A DNA stretch of 64,000 nucleotides, taken from the NCBI RefSeq assembly GCF_035083965.1, contig NC_089731.1, positions 10,204,001-10,268,000 on the forward strand, given 5' to 3'. The notes under the pieces were generated by a model. It worked only from the letters and a program-made list of their open reading frames with translations, had not been told where the DNA came from and did not search any database. How positions within the stretch are numbered: the stretch's first letter is position 1; every line of letters starts with the position of its first letter. The translations under genes were made by a program, and so were the position numbers. Origin of the DNA: Branchiostoma lanceolatum. Its lineage: Eukaryota > Chordata > Leptocardii > Amphioxiformes > Branchiostomatidae. Shown piece by piece: positions 58,001 to 64,000 of the stretch.

Positions 58001-59628
58001 GGAAGAAACATATATGTCCAGCTCCCAGAGTTGGCAACCTAGCCTGAGTTTTCCAGCCCACAGGGCCAAATTCAGGGGGGCCTCAAATTGTAAAATTTCC
58101 TTGGGATCATGTTGGCCCTGCAGCCAAGGAGCTGGCCTGTGTAGGCCCTGGAAACATTCTTGCATCCAGGCTAATGATACAGATATGAAAATTCAGACAC
58201 ATGGTGCATAATGCCTTGCCTCAATTTCTCCCAGTTCTGAAAGTATGATTTCACTATTCACTACCTTGAACTTTCAACCCATTGCATGACACTGACATAG
58301 ACACTAACCCTAACGCATCTTAATTCCTAACCCTAATCATGAAGCATGTCCTTTGCGAATCAAAAAGCATGAAATAACAAAAACTGTTGTATATGTATAC
58401 TGTATACATGTATACTTGCCACAAAATTTTGTTCAATATTCTCCTTACATTTCGTAAAAAACCAAGCCTCCATGCCATTTTGTTTCAGAATGATTCACAA
58501 CAGAAGACTAAACAACAAGAGACCAACAATAACAACGATGACTCCCCTCCAGGCTGCTATAAGAATAAGCCAGACCACTTCTCTTTGTCCCGTCTGGTGG
58601 AAAGTTTCAAGAACACCCTGACGAAGGACGGAGAAATAGACACAACCAAGTACATTGATACCAACAACGAGCTCATGAAGTAAGTCGGGTGTTACCATTT
58701 TATCAGAAAGCATGTGTAAAACAATTATGATTTGATCAGAATAGCTTTGAGCTCCCTACAAAAGTCAGATCTGTCTAACTGACATGCTGATCATGCTACT
58801 CTAGATAGGTTCTAACTTCTAAGGATTTCCATCTGAAAATTGCTGCTGTCCCTCTTTTTCCTTTGCAGAAAACATCACAATCAAAAATGGCATTGTAGAC
58901 TCGCAGGTGGCATGCATATAAACACTTGAATGTATACAATGTACACCCTACACTATCCTCACCCTCTATATATAGCAGTACATATATCAAATTGCAAAGC
59001 TACCTTGAGTTTTTTCCCAGATGCCAGCCCTAAGTAAAACCAGAAAAACATGCTGAGATTAAGTAGTTTCTCCTTTACATGTGCTCATCATAAACGTACC
59101 ATTTTGTTCCTCAGGTTTTTCCCCATGATGGGAACACTGTTCACCTTCGTCACTTCTGAAGCGCAGAACAAAATAGACTACCTTATGAGCTACCTGGAGG
59201 GACCTGATGGCAAGGAATACAAGACCTTATCGTCAATGGTGAAGTTTGAAACAGACAATCACATCATAAACGTCAAAGCGTACGAAGAGTCGGGAACCAG
59301 GAACTTCCTCCGTCTGCATCGAGGTCTCAACTTCAGCCTGGCCTTCTGCGAAGGACTCAAGAACAGTAAACCAGGAGACAACATCGTTACGATCGCGTAT
59401 GACAGCTACTCCTCCACCGTGTCTCACTTCCACGGTTGGTTCGTACGGAAAGCGATACAGGCGGCGTTCTATCTCTTGCCAAGCAGGGATACATTCATGG
59501 GGTTGTTGTGTGATACCGACGAGGACACAGCTTTAAAACTATTGAACGAGTTGGCTGAAGTTGCAAAACCTGTTTATGATAGGACTCAATACGTTTATGA
59601 AAAATACAACTACTTAGACTTGCCCTAA
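55095..59628 (+). CDS. Membrane-anchored GLTP/CPTP-domain protein, four exons
   Basis: Exons 55095-55200, 57182-57639, 58489-58679 and 59115-59628; phases agree (422 aa). Exon 1 encodes a short basic start (MNKGSAK) and a hydrophobic helix, a type II signal anchor. Exon 2 is a 153-codon module (SWGGKGQVHINNQQYDIEG, GSIKVEAGW, WLEQVERILNGED) I do not recognise. Exons 3-4 form a GLTP domain from ~210 on: FSLSRLVESFKNTL, YIDTNNELMKFFPMMG, SMVKFE, FLRLHRGLNF, SHFHGWFVRKA, PSRDTFMGLL and a final LDLP. The LRLHR arginines and the His of H.W match phosphate- and amide-binding residues of ceramide-1-phosphate transfer protein; most like GLTPD2, which also has an N-terminal hydrophobic segment. Probably binds or moves sphingolipids at a lumenal or extracellular membrane face. 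Confidence 0.88.
55810..56033. mobile_element. hAT-type MITE, copy 1
   Basis: 224 bp with ends CAGGGCTGTCTCCAG / CTGGAGACAGCCCTG and an exact 8-bp target duplication TTTACAAC (55802-55809 and 56034-56041). Lies in intron 1 of the GLTP gene. An 8-bp duplication with CAG..CTG ends is typical of hAT elements. Confidence 0.9.
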
Positions 59629-61069
59629 CAGAATCGTGGTACAGAAAGCTTAAGCTTGTTACCAGTTGTGAACCTCTGACTCTGAGACAATCAGTTTAAA
59701 ACAGATTTTGAATAGCTTTTTTTAACATTTTTGTACGACTCATTGAGAGAAAAACATGTCACTGTTTTATGTTGACAACTACACAAAGATAAATATTTTC
59801 CAAAGTGATCTCTACTTAAAATTAAATCAAAAGAGAAAGCCATGAAGCAAGTACTTCTCGTATTTAAAGTAAGTTACAAATGAAATGTTTCATGATTTTC
59901 CAGATTGAGTATCTATAGATGTCAATGACAATTGTACCGTTAAACCTCATGCACCTTTCAATGCAAGAAAACATATAGTATCATCGAGGTAATGCAATAG
60001 CTGCAAAACCATTCCAAGCTTTTCTTAAAGTGCTTGTTAATGTGGACACAGTAAAGAACTACTAGTAGTTATTTTAATGCTATGTTATAAATGTTGGTAA
60101 AATAGTATTTTTGATGACCACTGTACTTGGATATTGAGCAATACGGACATAGTTCATTAGAATTTGTCAAAGAAGTGACACCCTTCCCCTCCCCTGGATT
60201 ATCCATTCTGACTGATTGATTGAACGTCTAAGAATAAGATGACAGAATTCGCGCGGAACTTATCATTCATGTGAGGGCTTGTATCTTACTAGCAGTTAAT
60301 AGTAAAAGCCCAATTAATGAACATATTTACTTTCACACAACTTTTCTTGCTCATATATGCCCATATACACTCCTTCTCCATATACATGTACTAGTATATA
60401 CTGGTATAAGATAGGACAGCCCCATACAGGGTACAAGCCTGGAAGTCAGGAAGGATACTTGTCTTAGGCTGAGTTTCCTTACTGCCTGACTTTGACACAT
60501 TTTTTTTGTTAAATAAAAGCAATTGTTCTTATTTCTTCAATAAACATGTTGCATCTAGCTGTTATCCACAGTTTTTCCATCATTGTGTATACAGTGCAAT
60601 GAAAATACATTATGTAGCAAAACATAGTATTTTTTTCATTATTTCAGGTTGTGTTATCATTGCATTATCTATTGTACCTAAGGACTAACAACACTTTCTG
60701 GCCAATTACACATACTATAGCACTAAAATGTTGATCAAAAACTATTTATGAAAGATATCATTTAAATAAGTTATTTCATGTCTTAATGATACTGAAAAGT
60801 TATGTTTTTGAAACATATTCCAAAGCTTTAATCTAATATATATCAGCTTTTATTGCTAGCAAATAATGAATAGCAGACAACAACAAACAAAATGTAATCT
60901 ATTCCTCCTGGTGACCTAAGTAGGGTCAAAGGTTGCAGATTTGACCCTTCTTTACCCCAGTATCAACCATGCTGGCTTTGTTGTAGGCATGCAGCACTTC
61001 CAACCAAAGGAATCATGACATAGAAACTGTCCTTATTTGATGGGATGGTTTAGAATAGTGGTATCCAAG
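59629..61069. other. Intergenic between tandem GLTP genes
   Basis: AT-rich, no coding region recognised. Presumably holds a long 3' untranslated region and the promoter of the second copy. Confidence 0.4.
60512..60517 (+). terminator. Possible poly(A) signal of the GLTP gene
   Basis: AATAAA about 880 bp after the stop at 59628; no better candidate nearer. Confidence 0.3.
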
Positions 61070-62569
61070 ATGAAGAAGAGACTGAAGATGGTGATTTTAA
61101 TAACCGTAGTGTTGTGTTTGGTTGTCTTATGGTTTGGACTAGATTCTGGAAGGCCTTCTTTCTACAAAACAGGTAAGAAACTCAGCAATACAACTTTTGT
61201 GCTGTACATTTCTCTAGTATTATATAGTAACACAACAAGTGACTATTGTGTGTCTCTTCTAGACCATTCACAGTAGTTGTAAACAATAGAATCTGACCCC
61301 AGCTGGCTTTTCATGTTGTCTGGAATCTTGCCAAGTCACTTGGGAATGTGACAATCAGCTGTAAACAAGCTGGAAAACCTCAGCTGACTGATCAACATAC
61401 TCTGCAAGCTGAGCATGGAAATCCCTGTATTGTGCATGAAACAAGAAATAGATTTTAACCTCCTTGAGCAGAGCAAGGAATTTCTAACCACCATAGTGTT
61501 TTATGTTGTTATTTGGTCTGCCTTTTTCTGCATGTGTATCAGGGCTGTCTCCAGGACCATGACCTAAAACTGGTGAAAAGGTACTTTTGTAAAGCTTAGA
61601 ATGACAGATTCAACATTGAAAACCAAAAACATGGGCTCCCAATCAATGAGTGGGACGGGAAAAAATTTAAAGCTTGAGACAGCCCTTGATGTGTATTGAC
61701 TTTTGAAGGTAGACAAGCAAGTGTATTACGGCTGGCTAGGGGGTCTCACCAGTAAATCAATACATTGGTGGCACTATAAACAAACTACTGTTGAGTTTCT
61801 TGCAAAGACAATGCCTGACAAAAACCTTTCAGCAATACTATGTAAAATGTATCAGAGAGGTAGGACCCTGACCTACCCACATGGACATGTTAATGTTTAC
61901 ATGCTGATTTACATTGTACTTCACCACATTGATGGATTGGATGAGCGAAAACTTTAATTGCTCAGTCTTTCATTCAAGAGTCGTAAATCAAGACATGGCA
62001 ATAAAAAATCTATTTGTACTGTAGACCCGTAGTAATTTTTTCCCCACTGTCAGATTCACTACATTCAGCTTTGTTTATACCACGATTGAGTTCAAAGCAG
62101 TCTTTTGAGTGGTCTCATAAATATTGTGGTCTTTTGATACAAAATAATTTCTTAAATCTTATGCGCTACAGGAGGATGGAACATGCTCCAAGAAACAGAC
62201 AACACCATCCACAGTTTGGGAGGAAAGGGACATGCACATATCCACAACAAACAGTACAACATAGAGGGTCATGCCATTATGCAGGGAGGGGACGAAGGAT
62301 CCATCAAAGTCGAGGCAGGGTGGCCCAAAGTCAAGGTTGACGGGGATAAACAAAACCCAAATCTATTTTCACAACACTTTACTAACCACAAATATGGGGA
62401 AGGGTTTTCAGACTCTGGTGTGTACAGTCTGCCACTGGGTGATACCAACAGTGAGGATGGTAGGGAGGGGAAGGTACCTACTGACAACGAAAAGGCATGG
62501 CTAGAACAAGTGGAGAGAATTCTAAATGGTGACGAATTTGACCATCCTTTCGTTTGGAATCGGTCTAAG
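61070..62569 (+). CDS. Second GLTP-gene paralogue, first two exons only
   Basis: Exon 1 (61070-61172) encodes MKKRLKMVILITVVLCLVVL and DSGRPSFYKTG: basic residues plus a transmembrane anchor, like the neighbour's exon 1. Exon 2 (62172-62569) gives 133 codons aligned to the neighbour's exon 2 (HSLGGKGHAHIHNKQYNIEG, GSIKVEAGW, WLEQVERILNGDE) but lacks about 17-20 residues after AGW. Donor GTGAGG follows. Exons 3-4 with the GLTP domain are not in the window; a LINE lies downstream at 63041. The start was set by the shared CCAAG-ATG context. It is a tandem duplicate; whether it is whole cannot be seen. Confidence 0.75.
61540..61688. mobile_element. hAT-type MITE, copy 2
   Basis: 149 bp, ends CAGGGCTGTCTCCAG / TTGAGACAGCCCTTG, exact 8-bp duplication ATGTGTAT (61532-61539 and 61689-61696). 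Internal sequence includes GGGCTCCCAATCA, which matches copy 1 inverted. Lies in intron 1 of the second GLTP gene. Confidence 0.9.
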
Positions 62570-63040
62570 GTGAGGTCTTATTCTTTAACCAATTTGACAA
62601 TATTTTGGTGACCAACTTGATTGAATTAACAACCTCACCTTAAGCTTGAAATACACATTTTGCAATCATGAATCAACTCCTGCTATATCGGCAAAACTGA
62701 AACGAGAAATTCCTAATTGATTATTGATTGAAGATTCATTATCTACGAATCACATTTTAAGTAATATAGAATGTACTTGCAATCTAAGGTCATCATTATA
62801 CAACATAAATCCAATCTTGATCTTGGTACTGCAGTCTACCATCCAGGGTTCTTCGACTGATTAACTGATGACTATATAAGTTATAACTAACAGAAGTTGG
62901 GGTTTACTGTCTTGAAGTGCTTCTTTCTTTAATAAATGCGTGCATGATATTTCTCGAGCCTGATAAGATATTCAAAATCAGAACGTTTTCTTTGAGATAT
63001 GAAACACTGAGCAATTTTTTCATTATCATCCTCATCAAAT
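62570..63040. other. Intron 2 of the second GLTP paralogue
   Basis: AT-rich, no feature recognised before the LINE. Confidence 0.4.
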
Positions 63041-63961
63041 AGAATTGATTACCAAGCCCAAGTCTGCCTTAACTCTCCAATCACCCGACTAGAAGATTTG
63101 AACACACTCGAAGAATGGCAAAGCAGATGGCTAATGCAGTTTAATCCGGAAAAATGTTACATCATGCATATAACAAACAAACGAAACCCAATTGTAACCA
63201 CCTACCAGTTCTGTGGACAGGCTCTAGCAACAGCAAAGAGCCACCCGTACCTAGGCGTTACATTAACAACGGGGCTAAAGTGGAACACCCATATCAACAA
63301 AGTAACAACTAAGGCTAAACAGACATTGGGAGTGATCAAGCGTAATTTGTGGGCATGCCCAGCAAAGGTAAAATCACTTGCATACACGTCTCTAGTAAGA
63401 CCAAACCTTGAATATGCTGCAACAGTTTGGGATCCATACACAAAGAAGGATATAGATAAACTCGAGAGGGTGCAGAACCAAGCTGCCAGATTCTGCACGA
63501 ACAACTATGAAAGGGGCGCCAGTGTAACAAAAATGAAAGCAGACCTGCAATGGATGTCACTTGAGGACAGGAGAACAATGTCCAGACTTTGCATGATGTA
63601 CAAGATGACTAATAAACTTGTGGACGTACCGACTGATAAGTATCTAATGCCAGCTCAGAAGAGGACCAGAAATAGTCATGCTTTTAAGTACCAGAGTTAT
63701 CAGCCAAGGATTGACGTGTTCAAAAATTCGTATTTCCCGAGAACCATAGTAGAATGGAACTCGTTGTCATCAAGTACTGTAGGAGCTTCATCACTAAGTA
63801 GCTTTAAAGAACGGTTGCAGTCAGATATGCAAAGACTAGGTGTAACAGACCGTTCGGTGTAATATGACCAGCTGCTGCCGCGCCGCGTGCCTGCGAAGCT
63901 GGTGTGTTACGCCTGATGGCGGTTATACCGGCTATATAGATACAGATACAGATACAGATAG
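63041..63961 (+). mobile_element. 5'-truncated CR1/jockey-group LINE with GATACA tail
   Basis: One open frame (63041-63862, about 273 codons) holds the C-terminal part of a non-LTR reverse transcriptase: [77 protein letters not shown], ending GVTDRSV and a stop. The YADD catalytic part and everything upstream are missing. About 75 bp of 3' untranslated DNA and a GATACA repeat (63939-63960) follow. The open frame and the close match to the copy at 51989-52225 suggest a recent family. Confidence 0.9.
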
Positions 63962-64000
63962 CCTGTGTGCCATATCATCTTAGTTAGTTTACTGGGGCTC

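Noticed and set aside
57953-58168. Possible inverted-repeat element with CCTGGATGC / GCATCCAGG ends
   Set aside because: Only about 9-12 matching bases per arm and no target duplication, so chance is likely.
1-64000. CRISPR arrays, bacterial operons, rRNA or intact tRNA genes
   Set aside because: Repeats seen are minisatellites or transposons; genes are intron-containing animal genes; tRNA-like boxes belong to SINEs.

Overview
The window looks like chordate genomic DNA, most probably from an amphioxus (Branchiostoma). Genes carry many short exons with GT/AG introns. There is a tandem array of intelectin (X-type lectin) genes, an Integrator subunit close to the vertebrate protein, a calmodulin-like gene, many small inverted-repeat transposons, tRNA-derived SINEs and minisatellites. 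The species call is inferred from gene content, not from a database match.

Layout. (1) 1-3.3 kb: copies of a secreted cysteine-rich domain gene, two in the same orientation with duplicated promoters plus one inverted exon. (2) 3.3-9.3 kb: no gene recognised. (3) 9.3-14.9 kb, plus strand: a nine-exon secreted protein with a fibrinogen-like 'GGGW' module. (4) 16.4-17.6 kb, plus: an intronless class A GPCR of lysophospholipid/cannabinoid type, followed by the relic of a second 3' end. (5) 21.1-30.1 kb, plus: three complete two-exon intelectin genes and one orphan C-terminal fragment. (6) 30.6-33.2 kb, minus: a three-exon calmodulin-like gene converging on the last intelectin; its last exon also exists as a dead copy at 26.1 kb, carried by a segmental duplication of about 1.15 kb. 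(7) 33.2-40.1 kb: no gene recognised, one clear MITE. (8) 40.1-42.4 kb, minus: a GPI-anchored leucine-rich-repeat protein. (9) 45.5-53.8 kb, minus: INTS11, 22 exons plus an uncertain first exon. (10) 55.1-59.6 kb, plus: a membrane-anchored protein with a glycolipid-transfer (GLTP/CPTP) domain, and at 61.1-62.6 kb the first two exons of a tandem paralogue. (11) 63.0-64.0 kb: the 3' part of a LINE.

How the genes relate. The intelectins, the fibrinogen-like protein, the cysteine-rich secreted proteins and the LRR protein are all extracellular, and the first three groups show local duplication, a common pattern for amphioxus innate recognition genes. INTS11 is a single-copy housekeeping gene, divergently arranged with the lipid-transfer gene about 1.3 kb away. 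The most interesting signal is in the intelectin array: the N-terminal two thirds of the lectin domain is nearly constant between copies, while the last ~85 residues, which hold the ligand-binding pocket, differ strongly. Exon borders were read by eye from splice sites, reading phase and family similarity; no transcript evidence was available. No CRISPR array, rRNA or canonical tRNA gene was seen.
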